The translations under genes were made by a program, and so were the position numbers. From Cytospora piceicola (Eukaryota; Ascomycota; Sordariomycetes; Diaporthales; Cytosporaceae): a DNA stretch of 64,000 nucleotides. Of the stretch, positions 10,010 to 20,581 are shown one piece after another. The stretch's first letter is position 1. Each line of letters begins with the position of its first letter. Location: assembly GCA_023375675.1 (NCBI GenBank), contig JALQBC010000005.1:62001-126000 (forward strand). Direction: 5' to 3'. The notes under the pieces were generated by a model. That model saw only the letters and a program-made list of their open reading frames with translations. It was not told the DNA's origin and made no database searches.

Positions 10010-10376
10010 GGGCCGGCGACGGCAAAGCATGACTTGTGAGTTGGTGAAAGCCAGGCGGACTAGACCATGGAAACCTCATAAACAGGACGACTGCCTGCCT
10101 GTTGATGGTAGCCAACGTTATATCGAAATGTTCCATTTTTTTTATGTCCAACGACAAAAAGGTATTGATATCCAAAAGTCAGTGACCCATGTCCGTGCTA
10201 CCCAAACCCTGCAAATGCACCCAGGTATCAACCCAAGAGACTCCAACGAAGCCATGGCTCTTCCCAGCGGCTCATATTTTCAAGAGAGCTTGCCCTCGCC
10301 CACCACCCCGCGTGTACGGTGCTTTTAGATTTCAATAGGCTTGTATGATTTCGCAAAAAGGATTCCCAGCCTCGCT
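10010..10376. other. Convergent 3' spacer
   Basis: This 367-bp spacer lies between the stop codons of the secreted protein gene and the minus-strand Zn2Cys6 gene, and probably holds both 3' untranslated regions. The plus-strand open frame at 10029-10328 is not supported by homology. Confidence 0.5.
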
Positions 10377-13218
10377 CTACTCGTTCGTCATTCCAATGCT
10401 GTTAACGTTTCCGCCACCATTGAAGCCGTTACTGAACTGCTGCTGTTGCCTCTGCCGATACTGGTAGATACTATCACCCTGATCCTGTCTGGGTAATGTC
10501 CCTGGCGTGAAAGAGACAGGAGTTCCTGTTCCGCTGTTATAAGCGCTATTGTACGCCGTTGCCTGGTTGCTGAACGAGTCAACGACTGGGCTGGTCAGGT
10601 CATAGTCCCAATCTTGCTGTCCACCCATGTCGCTTGCCCAATTCGGTAATGGGGCCGACGTTGTCAGTGATGGCATCGAAGTGGCCATTGAGCTCTGTTC
10701 CGTCGAGGCACTGCTGATCGCAGCGTTCAGGGCGTCAATGTCGTTAGGGTCGAGCATTGGGTCTCCCAGGAAGGAGGACGCCGAGGCTCCAGTATTCAAG
10801 GTGCCGCCCATTGAGTACATCCCAGAGCCAGCGCCCTGCTCGTTCTCTTCCTTGACGACCTCGCCAAAGACACTGTTCAGCTGCATGTTGTTATTTGATG
10901 AACCAGGCCAGATCACGTCCCCACCAGGTCCGAGTACTGGCGAGGTGAGCGAGGGGGTCAACGCCATTCTCATCCCACCTGGTCGTTCTTGTGCAAACAT
11001 CAATAGCCTCTCGGCAAATTGTGTTCTGCTGTTCGGTGTTGCACTCAGGGTCCGCACGAAGAACTCAAGTGGATCGATGGCGGCTCCTTTCCTGCTCACA
11101 CCAAGAACACCAAGGTCTACACTGCCCGGCAAGAAGTCCATGCCCATGATACCTCCACGTAAGGAGCCTACGCCGGATATCGGCGTGCCCGCCGCGCTGG
11201 CCCGGTCTATCGCACCAAGTACGTTCATGCACCATGTTCCGATCTCAAAGATCTTCTCGAATATGCCCATGCCGTGAACTTCGACGGCAGAGCTCGGAAT
11301 GCTCTGAAGCACACTAGCTGTCGACCGTGCGATTGCCAATGGGAAGGCGAAATGCATCCCCTCGTGAGGTGCGGTCCAGGATAGCAGACTTTGGCGAAAG
11401 GAGGCTTGCCACACTATGAGCCGTAGCCATTGTTGGGTTATGAGCAGGTCGGCCTTCTGGATAGCGGTTGGCTCAGATTGTACGATCTCTTCATCTGCCT
11501 CTTCAGCTGAACCAGACGGTGATGGAGCGGCGGTGACTGTAGCCGTGAATCCCGGTGAAGAATCGTCAGATGGAGTTGTGGCACGGGATCTCTGGAGAAA
11601 TGAGGGCGGCTGGGCGAGGAGGTTCTGAAGAGCAAGATATGTCGTCGCACTAACACGCGGGTCGGAACCGTCATTCCAAGCGGAGACAAAAGACTCATCG
11701 AGGGGTGTATACGAGGATACAAGCTGAAGGAATCCAGTATGGATGTCTGGTGATTCGTACGTGTGGCGTGTCGTTGGTAATGATGGCGTCTTTTTGAACG
11801 TGATGGGTTTGTTGCGCAGAATAGCGAACGATCTGTTACTCATGTCAGCCACGACGGCCTGATTATAAGTAATACGCCGTGAGCTCACCTTTCTGTGACG
11901 AATAATATCCAGAAGACCCGTTGCCGACACAGGGCCTCCTCCGGTGAAAGATTAACGTATGTTGAGTCGTCATGAATGCCCATGTCCTGGGCAAGAGTAA
12001 GCGCTTCCCTGAGATAAAGCCATGACTTCCGATTTTGGTTGATCTCGAAGAAGGATGTTGACAACCAGAATGAGGACACCACTGCATATAATGAAGGGTC
12101 CTCCATGAAGTCGTAAGACTGCCTGTTTGAGACACACTCGTCAAGAAAGAAGCGACCTGCGTCTTCCCATGAGGCAGGGCCGTCCAAGTGAAGACTTTTG
12201 CCGGACATGTGCATGCAGACCATGGCACATACAGCGTAGATGAGATTTTTCTCCGAAGGCGACATCTGCCTTGCGATTATGGACCGAATGGTAGGCATAT
12301 AGAGAACCGGCATGATAGGGTATATGTGCTCATAGTAAAGATCCACGCACTGTGGTATAAGATGGAGGAAAGGCCGGTGTAGAGGCTGATATTGATCCGA
12401 GGTGAACAGGCTCCTAGGCTCTGGCGCATGACGAGGATCCGTAGCATTACTTTGCCACGAGACATCTTGCGGCAACGTCGTAGACGGATAAGAGGCGCGG
12501 GTGGGCGTGAGTTCCGGCTCTACACTATTGTCCCTGGTCTCCTTCTCCTTGTTCTCCCGTGCCCTCAGCTCGTTTCTATGAGAGAATCTCGGTCAGCACA
12601 TCTTCCTTGAGTGAGATGAGATGAGAAGCACGGCATCATCAGTTTGCCCTATAATAGGATATCAGAGGACAGCGACGCCTTATCCGACGCGGTATGTTTG
12701 ATGATAGGTTTGAGTTATTGGGCACCAGAGACACCACAAGTTTGTAGAAGAGAAACAAGACCCACATTACTCTGCCATGACCTCGCTTTGGGCCACGTTT
12801 CCGTGGGACATGATCCCTCTTGCAAGTCAAAGTGGCGTTGACACATTGCTGACATGGGTACTTGCCATCGCAACGTATTCCTACATGTCGTCAGTCAGCA
12901 CACGATAAGCATGTGGAGTTGAACATGATGATCGTGACGAGCAAGGTGCAGGGGACGGGGCAAGTGTGCCTGATGATAAGCACGTGATGAAGGGATGATC
13001 GGGGATTACATACGTCGTCTCCTGCAGTGATCACAGACAGTACGTCTCGTGGTATGTGACTTGGTAGGTGATCCGGACGGGCCGCGGGCGGTCGGGGTTG
13101 ACGAGCCCGTGAGGTGGAAGTCCGGATCAGCGCCGGACTCGGCATCGGCAGCGGTCAACTCGGACGGGGCAGGCGGGACAGTCGATATGAAGTCGGTGGC
13201 ATCGTCTTCGGTCTTCAT
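10377..13218 (-). CDS. Zn2Cys6 transcriptional activator, MAL-activator/AmyR type
   Basis: Exons (minus strand) 13218-13014, 12880-12766, 12575-11889 and 11832-10377 join to 820 residues. The zinc cluster is split by intron 1 and is canonical: Cys62-x2-Cys65-x6-Cys72-x5-Cys78-x2-Cys81-x6-Cys88. It is followed by a basic linker, RKRGPKRGHGRVINELR, similar to that of yeast MAL activators. The middle is a fungal-specific transcription factor domain: the PIMPVLY segment, a FWILFVTERSFAILRNKPI segment and a LITQQWLRLIVWQ segment. The C-terminus is Ser/Asn/Gln-rich with a QRQQQQ run, as in activation domains. The family regulates carbohydrate-use genes in the nucleus; which sugar cannot be told from sequence, and orthology to AmyR or COL-26 is not established. 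The start at 13218 follows a long upstream leader. Confidence 0.85.
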
Positions 13219-14460
13219 CCTGGACCGCAGAAACGAACGGGTGACAGGAGTCCGTACCGGCGGGATATAGGGCCACAGGGTCCCGGGACCAGATCGTATT
13301 GTACGGAACTCTACGGAAGAAGGAGGGGGGGGGAAAGGACAGGGGGATCCGCTCAAGCCTCGCTCAACATCGCGGTAGTCACTGGGGCCGGCCGAGTCAG
13401 TGGACAACTCGTGAAAACGGTCGGGGAAAAAAAGAAGGCCTTGTGATCGCTGTTTGCGAGATTTGAAGAAAGATGGTGGGTATTCAGCGAGGAATGGAGC
13501 GATGAGCGGGATATGGAGAGAGAGAGTCCTTGTTGGAGGTGAGTATTTTGGAGGGCGGAGGGAAAAGACGAATGATGATGGAAAGGGGAAAGGCAGAAGC
13601 AGAGGCTTTCCCACCTTTCCCACCTTTCCCACCTTTCCCACCCACTCCGAGTCCGAGTCGATCAGTGTACTGTTGTATGCGGAATCTGACCGTTAGGACC
13701 GTAAGACTGCTGCAGGAAATGCGGGGAAAACAAGGATCATATCAGCTGTGGTGTTTTTTTTAGTGTCTTTTATCTTTCTTTTTCTTTTCTACATATACAC
13801 GCCACCAGTAAAAAGACTTTTCCACACACAACCACCTGGTGTTGTGCATGCGTGTCTTATGCTTTGCTGATGAAACAGGCTACCTATCATTTCCCGGGTA
13901 GCAAGCAACTTTGGGATTTCCGGCAACTCGGGTTGTGGCATCACGGCCTCTCGTCAGCTCGCCAGATGCCAGAGGAGAGGGGAGAGGACACGATAACGAC
14001 CATTATCAGGAGACCTTCAGCCTCGACAGGCAGGCAGGAGGATCCATAGGGGTTAGCTTGAGACCAGTCGACCCTTTAGAGACCCATCGACCCACTTCTT
14101 GCCCCTGAACCTTGAAGCATTTGAGCCTTAGCCGCTGAGCCTCATCACGCTTGTCGGCACAACGTCTCCGGCGGAACTTCCAAGGTTACTGTACCATACG
14201 CACACACTCCGTACTCCATCTACGCTATCGTCACTCTATGCACATCATTTTGACCTTGATCACCGGCTCTGGGCAACAACACCAACAGACCACATGCAGA
14301 ACCGTATACACACAGAAGTATGCAGCTGAACGCTTTTGGGTTTGGAAACCGCCGTTCAGGGTTACAAGCGGGGTAAAGTTGAGGACCTGGCGACGAAAAC
14401 GAAGGCTTGCCATTGCTTGTGTAAATAGATAAAATCCTGCAACAACGCCGAGGTTGCTTC
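13219..14460. other. Long upstream region of the Zn2Cys6 gene
   Basis: This 1,242-bp region lies between the start of the transcription factor gene and the 3' end of the Yos9 gene. I see no coding gene. The frame of exon 1 stays open upstream to 13641 but has no ATG-supported or conserved sequence. The stretch contains a 9-bp tandem repeat at 13607-13642. A long leader is common for regulated fungal transcription factors. Confidence 0.5.
13607..13642. repeat. 9-bp tandem repeat, four copies
   Basis: The unit tttcccacc is repeated four times without mismatch, starting at 13607, 13616, 13625 and 13634. It lies about 390 bp upstream of the transcription factor start codon. On the transcript strand it is purine-rich (GGTGGGAAA). 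It may lie in the promoter or 5' leader. Confidence 0.9.
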
Positions 14461-16125
14461 TCATTCTGCCTGCTTGAAGAATGTCTCCTCGCTCCCTTCT
14501 GCATCCCTGTCATTATCCCCACCTGTACCATCAGGCTGACTTTGACCTTGACCTTCATTCGCACCCTCCTCCCCCTCGTCATCAATATCCTCCACAGTCC
14601 CCCGGATCTCCGGAAATTCCCCGGGCATCTCTACCACTTCGATCGTCCAGCCCTTATCCCCCGCATACTTCTCCAGTTCTTTCCGAAACTGCTCCACCGC
14701 GTCGGGGTTGAGGTTGAGCTTCTCCAGCTCCTCCTCGTTCATCATCTCCACCTTTCCGCCCTCGGCCTTGCTAAGCGCTTTAGCCAAAGTCTCGATGAGC
14801 GGGCCGGTGGATGCTCCTTTTCCCGGGATAAATCCTCGTGGTGGTTTCAGCTTGGGTGGTGGCTGACCGTCCTCCGTCCTGTGTAGTTGCTTGCCACCGA
14901 TCACAATGCCGCCGATCTCCAAGCCGCTGAATTTACTCGCGTGGTGCACCTCTCGGTCTGCTTGAGTAGTCTTCTCCTTCTCGGCTTCGCCTTCTTCCTG
15001 GCCCTCGATAATCCCAGCAGCCTCTGCAGCTTCGATACTCCTTCTGAGCCGTAGGGCATTGGCGTCGTCCTCGGAGTCGACAATGAGCTGGCAGTTGATT
15101 GGATGCGCCCGAGTCTCCTTGGGTGGCAGGAATGCAACATCCTCGCATAGTCGGGGTGTATGAATCAGCATCAAGTACGAGCACGTGGTGATCTCCTTGA
15201 TCCACCCAATACGGTCGCCCGTCGACCCCGGGTTGCAATGGTATTGGATTTCGATGGTCCGGTCCCGACCCGTCAGATCACAAAGCGTCCCGCCCTCCAT
15301 GCGTTGCACAAGGTAGCGCTGGTCGCCCTTGACCTGCAGCTCCGAGTTGGGTGGCGTCTGGAACTCCGTCAGGCGCTGTCCATTGACGTCCGTCTGTAGA
15401 TCTTTGTTTTGTTTCTTGTTGCGTTTTGTAGTGTGTACATCTTGGGTCCGGCCTAGTATATACTCCTGGCTATTTGGGTCTCGCACCGGAAGGCCGCCCT
15501 TCACGCCGGTGGGGAGCGCATGGAACTGGACAATATCCTTTCCGTAGCAAAACTTGTAGCTCCACCAGCCTGACATGAAGTACAGACACTGGTTCTCCAG
15601 GTCGCTCAGGAGTTCCCATCCTCTCGAGTTCGCCCGTGCCAGCTCGCGAGCCTCTTCCGCCTTTGCTAGGTCCGTCGCAGTTTGATTCGGTGCGGGGGGT
15701 GGTGCGAGCACCGGGACGGAACAGAGATACTTGGAAGGCGGGATGTTCATGACCTCGTACTCCTCCGATACCTCGGGCATCCCGTCTTCGGCGTCCTCAT
15801 CTTGACCGACGTCGGCGGGTGCGGATTCGCGGATCTGGCTTGTAAGGTCCGTTTGCGAGGAGAACTCGGCGGTATAAGTGCTCTGGGCGGATTTGGAGCT
15901 TTCGATGAGTCGTTGGGCGTCGAGTGCGGATATGAAGCCCTCTGAAAACAGGACCTCGAACTTATGGACGGTCGTCAGCGCTGGTTTTGGGAATGCCTGG
16001 AGAGAGACGGAACTGCGGTAACTCACCTGCGGATATGCTAGCATGTCATCGTGGATACTGAATCCGGGTTGCCGGGCACTGCAGAGCTGCAGGCCGGCCA
16101 GGAGGACGAAATTGAGACGGCGCAT
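14461..16125 (-). CDS. YOS9: Yos9/OS-9-like ER lectin (ERAD)
   Basis: The gene has exons 16125-16027 and 15960-14461, giving 532 residues. A 66-nt intron (15961-16026, gtgagt donor, ctgac branch, taag acceptor) keeps the frame when unspliced. Removing it gives HDDMLAYPQ joined to FEVLFSEGF, as expected for the family. The N-terminus is a signal peptide (about 1-17). The MRH lectin domain follows, with the tandem-Trp segment (GWWSYKFCYGKDIVQFH), six spaced cysteines and the RTIEIQYHCNP and ITTCSYLMLIHTPRLC segments that shape the mannose site. Yos9 reads trimmed N-glycans on misfolded proteins and hands them to the Hrd1 ligase. The acidic tail ends FFKQAE, without an HDEL/KDEL signal. The first in-frame ATG at 16125 is preferred. 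Confidence 0.9.
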   Translation of the reverse strand: MRRLNFVLLAGLQLCSARQPGFSIHDDMLAYPQVSYRSSVSLQAFPKPALTTVHKFEVLFSEGFISALDAQRLIESSKSAQSTYTAEFSSQTDLTSQIRESAPADVGQDEDAEDGMPEVSEEYEVMNIPPSKYLCSVPVLAPPPAPNQTATDLAKAEEARELARANSRGWELLSDLENQCLYFMSGWWSYKFCYGKDIVQFHALPTGVKGGLPVRDPNSQEYILGRTQDVHTTKRNKKQNKDLQTDVNGQRLTEFQTPPNSELQVKGDQRYLVQRMEGGTLCDLTGRDRTIEIQYHCNPGSTGDRIGWIKEITTCSYLMLIHTPRLCEDVAFLPPKETRAHPINCQLIVDSEDDANALRLRRSIEAAEAAGIIEGQEEGEAEKEKTTQADREVHHASKFSGLEIGGIVIGGKQLHRTEDGQPPPKLKPPRGFIPGKGASTGPLIETLAKALSKAEGGKVEMMNEEELEKLNLNPDAVEQFRKELEKYAGDKGWTIEVVEMPGEFPEIRGTVEDIDDEGEEGANEGQGQSQPDGTGGDNDRDAEGSEETFFKQAE

Positions 16126-17034
16126 TGTGCCGCTGAGCACCTTGCTGACTCACATGAAGGTTTGACAAGTAAAGTTGTCGTAAAAGGCCAAGGGCACCGG
16201 GCGGATTACTTCGTGAGTGTTCTAAGAGGCCGACGCTGACGTTGTGGTTGCCGCTGCCGCAATAAAGAAGTGGCATCAACGGCACGCACGGACCTGTCAC
16301 TCAAGTGCTTGTGTATCAAAGTACCTAGGTACCTCCTGGTAGTGCACGGGCCATGCACCAGGCCGGTCTCAGTCGCATCACTCAGATGAATACAAACTTC
16401 TCTCTTCATCACGAGTGAATCAGTTCTTTGTAACCTGCATATTCCCGTCTGCGTCACGGTACGTCCTATGTCCCTCACCATGCCGTAGACCGCTGGACAG
16501 GTAAGAGGTGCCATGACATAGGTACTGGCTGTGCATACCGCAATATCAGCGCCCTAAGAGGATCGCCTGGATAACCTTGTACTCATGGGTGCCCGGGCCA
16601 TATTCTGCCGCACGTAATATTCAACCGAGGCTGTGGCCTAAGCCTTGGTCATCGGCATTTGAAGCTTCGAGTGGTCTTGCTAGAATTGTGGACCCTCGAG
16701 ATGGCTGGACAGGAACTTGAACGTCAGTGCCGTGTTGATATGCGAGGCGGCAGCCTTGATGACACGAGATGAGCCGCTCAAGACCTTCCCTCGATCTCGT
16801 CAAAGTTGGCACTGGACGAAGCCCTTTGGGTCCGCGAAGGGTCAAGCCTCCCCAGGCAATGAAGGCCAGGGACATCGATGCCAACTTGTCGCGTAGCAGA
16901 AACGCCAACCGAGGTCGGTCTCTCGGTCGGATCGACATCGAGCATAGACACTGAAAATGTTGTTTTTGAAAAGGCTCGCAGTAATCCTCTGGTTTTGATT
17001 CTGTCTATGGCGCTCACAGCTCAGTATCCATAGC
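16126..17034. other. Intergenic between YOS9 and SDA1
   Basis: This 909-bp stretch holds the YOS9 promoter and the SDA1 3' region. No gene is seen. A perfect 12-nt palindrome, gtacctaggtac, occurs at 16321-16332 and belongs to a recurring CCTAGG-type motif in this window. Confidence 0.5.
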
Positions 17035-19254
17035 TTAATCACGGTTACCCCTCTGTCCACCCTTCTTGCTCCTCGTAACGTGAGCCTGCAACACCTTCTT
17101 GGTGTCGACCAAACTCCTCTTGTTCTTCGCCTTCGCCTTGCCAAGCGTCATCAGGAAGTTCTTCTTCCTAGCCTTCTCCTTGTTCGACGTCGACTTGCCC
17201 TCGGCCTCCTTCTTGGACTTCCTGATAGCCTGTGTGGACTTGTGCTCCTCACGGTTGGGCTTGCCCTCTCTGGCGAGGGCGACCCTCTCCTCCTTGGTCG
17301 ACTTGCGCAGCTTGGCGGGCTGCTCGATCTGCTCCGCCGTGAGCGCGTCGTCGACGTGCCGGGATGCAAGCTGCCGGGCGTTCTTGGACCGGTTGCCCAT
17401 GGCCTTGTCCATGTTGGCCTGGATACGGAGCTCTGCCAGCTTGGTGAGGTCCGCGGGCGTGAGGATGGTGGTGGTGGCCAGCTTGGATATCCGCTGGATT
17501 TCTGCCTCCGCGCTTCCCTTCTCTGTGTCGACAAGCTCCGGCGCCTCAGACGTTGCCTTCTGCCGTTTGCGCGCAGGTTCGTCATCATCTTCGTCGCTCG
17601 AGACGGCAATCCAGCCACCGGAATCACTGCTGTCCATTGACGCGACCTCCCACTCATCAGCATTGTTGCCGTCGTCCTCTTCGCCTTCCCCGTCTTTGCC
17701 ACCTTCGCCTGACGCGCCCAGCTCTGCGAGTTTCTTCAACTTCTCCTCCTCCTTCCATTTCTCAAGGAGCTCGAGACCCTCGATGCCGCCGGCCTCTTGC
17801 TCACCGAACTTGTGCTGCTTGATATCGCCACTTCGCAAGCCCATAGTCGCATTCTTGCCACGGTCCCTCTTCTTGAGCATGTCTGCGCCGACCTCACGGT
17901 ATAATGACAGCAGACCCTTGGCAGACATCATGACACCCTTGTCCTTGCTCTTCCTGTACTGCACCAGATCTTGCAGCAGCGTCTCAGTCATGGCCAACGG
18001 TTGACGAACGCAAATTTCTCGAACGGCGTTGAGACCGGCGGAGGCAACCTCCGATGCGGATGCCTCCGAGATGAACTCGTTCGCGATCTTCATAACCAGG
18101 GGCTCCAGCGCATCCGGCGGTACAAGACTGTGCGTCGCTTGTGCGAGACAGGCCAGGAAGGTCGTGACGGACTGTTGCTTGGGAGTAAGGAACTTGATGA
18201 ACCAAGAATACAAGTTTATGACCGTCAACTTGTGTAAACCAACAAGTCGAGTGACCAGCTGCAAAACAAGTAGCTTGCTCTCCAAGGCCAGCTTCGCCTT
18301 GGTGTTCAACAAGTGCTTCTGGAACAGCTGCTCTGCGAAGCCCTGAGGATCGTGAAGGAGGTGCAGGGCAGAGAAGTTCAGTGGGTGCGGCGCCTTCTTC
18401 TTGCGTTCCTGCTTCTTGACCTTCTCGACGGCAGCCTTAAATTGTTTTGCCTTCTTCTTGGTCTTCTTATTGATACCATGTTGATGCTGGAGCTTCTTGA
18501 TATCGACTGTCTCCTCGTCGCTGCTGTCGTCCTCAAGCTCCTCACGCTCCTTGTCGCCACCGAGGAAGAACCTCACTCCTCCGATAACGACCTTCTCGTT
18601 GTCGGCCAGAGCTGCCTCCTTCATGACCTCGACAGGCTTGGCGTCGGTCCATATTTGTCGGCGCCACATTTCGCGGGTCAATCGCACGGCCCATACTCCC
18701 TTGGGAGAGGTGCGGTCCGACGTGACGATAATAGACAGCACATTTTGTACCGTCCTGTTGAGTGGGTGATTGGTACCCTTCGAATTCGAGTTCCGCAGGT
18801 CGCTGACAATCTTCCCGTACAGCACAGCCCTGAGACTTTTGCTAGGTGTCGAGACGAGGATGGGGAACAGGGTAGTGAGAAGGTAGTCGGATGAGATCAA
18901 GTCTTTCCTTCGCAGAAGCACCAGACTTCCGACTATCTTTTCGCGGACATCAGGGGAGAGAATGGCGTGGTGCTCGGTCAGCACTTCCTTGAGTTCATCA
19001 GGGAATGTTCTGGTTTCGGCTTTGTAGCAGTCGGAGACGTGGGCGATGAAGTCGACTTTGTCGTGGAAGTCCTGGGAGACATCTTTGGTGACATTGGCGG
19101 GATTATCGAGGAACACCTCCTTCGTAGAGAGATATGCAGCGTACTGGCGTTGAAACTCTTCTGCGTAACTCTGGGGATCCGATCGTACTCTGAACTGCAA
19201 ACTTGCTAGGTCCGCATCGAGCTTTTCGAGTGCGCCGATCTTTCTTTTGACCAT
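17035..19254 (-). CDS. SDA1: SDA1 family ribosome biogenesis protein
   Basis: Intronless, 739 residues from the ATG at 19254; the open frame reaches 19272 but only through a TTG. Yeast Sda1 acts in the nucleus in late maturation and export of the 60S pre-ribosome and is essential. Family features seen are the N-terminal MVKRKIGALEKLDADL region, the RSDPQSYAEEFQRQYAAY segment and the helical middle with LRAVLYGKIVSDLR. A block of Asp/Glu is followed by a Lys-rich run (about 250-300), then the SDA1 core with LLSLYREVGADMLKKRDRG. The tail is lysine/arginine-rich and ends KKGGQRGNRD, typical for nucleolar proteins. No anomalies are seen. Confidence 0.93.
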   Translation of the reverse strand: MVKRKIGALEKLDADLASLQFRVRSDPQSYAEEFQRQYAAYLSTKEVFLDNPANVTKDVSQDFHDKVDFIAHVSDCYKAETRTFPDELKEVLTEHHAILSPDVREKIVGSLVLLRRKDLISSDYLLTTLFPILVSTPSKSLRAVLYGKIVSDLRNSNSKGTNHPLNRTVQNVLSIIVTSDRTSPKGVWAVRLTREMWRRQIWTDAKPVEVMKEAALADNEKVVIGGVRFFLGGDKEREELEDDSSDEETVDIKKLQHQHGINKKTKKKAKQFKAAVEKVKKQERKKKAPHPLNFSALHLLHDPQGFAEQLFQKHLLNTKAKLALESKLLVLQLVTRLVGLHKLTVINLYSWFIKFLTPKQQSVTTFLACLAQATHSLVPPDALEPLVMKIANEFISEASASEVASAGLNAVREICVRQPLAMTETLLQDLVQYRKSKDKGVMMSAKGLLSLYREVGADMLKKRDRGKNATMGLRSGDIKQHKFGEQEAGGIEGLELLEKWKEEEKLKKLAELGASGEGGKDGEGEEDDGNNADEWEVASMDSSDSGGWIAVSSDEDDDEPARKRQKATSEAPELVDTEKGSAEAEIQRISKLATTTILTPADLTKLAELRIQANMDKAMGNRSKNARQLASRHVDDALTAEQIEQPAKLRKSTKEERVALAREGKPNREEHKSTQAIRKSKKEAEGKSTSNKEKARKKNFLMTLGKAKAKNKRSLVDTKKVLQAHVTRSKKGGQRGNRD

Positions 19255-20101
19255 CTTGTAGAATTGGGGCAAGTCGCTGGACTCCTTGATTCTGTGGCCT
19301 GCTTCCTCTTAGTACCGTCCTGGAAGCTGGTAGTTTGGTCTGTTTGAAAGAATCGACAGTGGACTGGCTTTGCTTTTCCAACTGTGGTTCTCTACAGGTT
19401 GCAGACGCTCTGGGAACCAAATTTCGCGGGCAACATTGAGGGTCTTCCATAATTTTTCCAGTGCTATCGATAAGCTTTTCCTTTATCTTATCTTATCATA
19501 CCAACTCCGAGCCGTGCCTGACGCACCGGGGTCCACACGGAAGCGGGACCGCTGATCTTCGGAGCATTGGTGACCTCAGTAGTGTTTGGTAACGGTGGGC
19601 TACCTGGTACAAGGGACTTCTAGGGGTCTTCAAGTTCCTCATGACTACCACCTAGGACCCCCACAGTTCCCATCTACGTTCAGTGGCTCTCCTCGGACTT
19701 GGGGCCATGAATAGGCCGACCACTTTTGAAAGCATAGATCGATTACTTCAACAGCTCTGCGCTCTCGGCCGTCCGTCCGTCGAGACTTTACGTGGGTTCC
19801 CCGGACTCCTCTGACAAGTATATCTGATAGAACTATGTCTGGTATGTCCTATATCACCAATTGAGGTGCTGATATACTTACTCTGTGGGTATCTTGGACA
19901 AGATTTTGTTTGTCCATTTGATAAACTCATGGGCATGTTAGGCCATTGTGTCGAATAGTATGCCACGGAAGTATGTAAGTAGCCGCATCCTCCACTGGCC
20001 CAAACCAGTCATAAATTGCAGCCTCAGCCTATTATGTTGGCAATATCCACCTAATCCGCGGTCTCATCATTACTGCAGACTTCCCTCGCTGGACCGTTCC
20101 T
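19255..20101. other. Intergenic between SDA1 and mitochondrial protein gene
   Basis: This 847-bp stretch contains the SDA1 promoter and the 3' region of the next minus-strand gene. I see no gene, tRNA or repeat worth naming in it. Confidence 0.5.
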
Positions 20102-20581
20102 TTACTCGCCCTTCACCCCGCCATGCCCCTTCCAAAAACCCTTGTCAACCTTGTCCTCTGCCGCAGGGCTTGCCCGGTCATGTTTCTTGTCGAAGTCCCT
20201 GTTGTGCTCGTCAACCTCCTCCTGCTGTTCTTTGCTCAGGTTGTTCTTCCCCTCTCCCGGAACGCTGGCGTTATTGACCTTGGGCCGAGGTGGCGGGTTC
20301 TCGGAACTAGCGAGCTGCTCGCCCCCTCCGGTCCGGCCTGCTGCTCCGCCCTTGGCGAGGCGGTCCTCAGTCGGGTTCTCGCCCATCTCGACCTGCTCGC
20401 GCTCCTCCTCGGCATCCTTGGACCGTGAGCCACCGGATTGGGCAGATGCCTTCTCGGCCTCTTTGGGCGAAGAGGTTGCGTATTGTCGGATGGGTAGGGA
20501 GGTAACCGTTGCGTTCGCTCGTCTAGAAACGGGGAAGGCTCGGAGCTGAGGGCCTCGGATGCGGAGGGCAAGACGATTCAT
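20102..20581 (-). CDS. Small mitochondrial protein, conserved fungal hypothetical
   Basis: A single exon of 159 residues. The N-terminus is rich in Arg, Ala, Ser and lacks acids up to about residue 38 (MNRLALRIRGPQLRAF, then RRANATV and QYATSS), which is a clear mitochondrial presequence. The rest is highly polar and probably disordered, with acidic and lysine-rich blocks. It ends in a conserved-looking EHNRDFDKKHDRASPAAEDKVDKGFWKG segment (described here in part). I believe similar short proteins occur across filamentous fungi without known function. No membrane helix or catalytic motif is seen. The start codon is the first ATG after an upstream stop. Confidence 0.75.
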   Translation of the reverse strand: MNRLALRIRGPQLRAFPVSRRANATVTSLPIRQYATSSPKEAEKASAQSGGSRSKDAEEEREQVEMGENPTEDRLAKGGAAGRTGGGEQLASSENPPPRPKVNNASVPGEGKNNLSKEQQEEVDEHNRDFDKKHDRASPAAEDKVDKGFWKGHGGVKGE

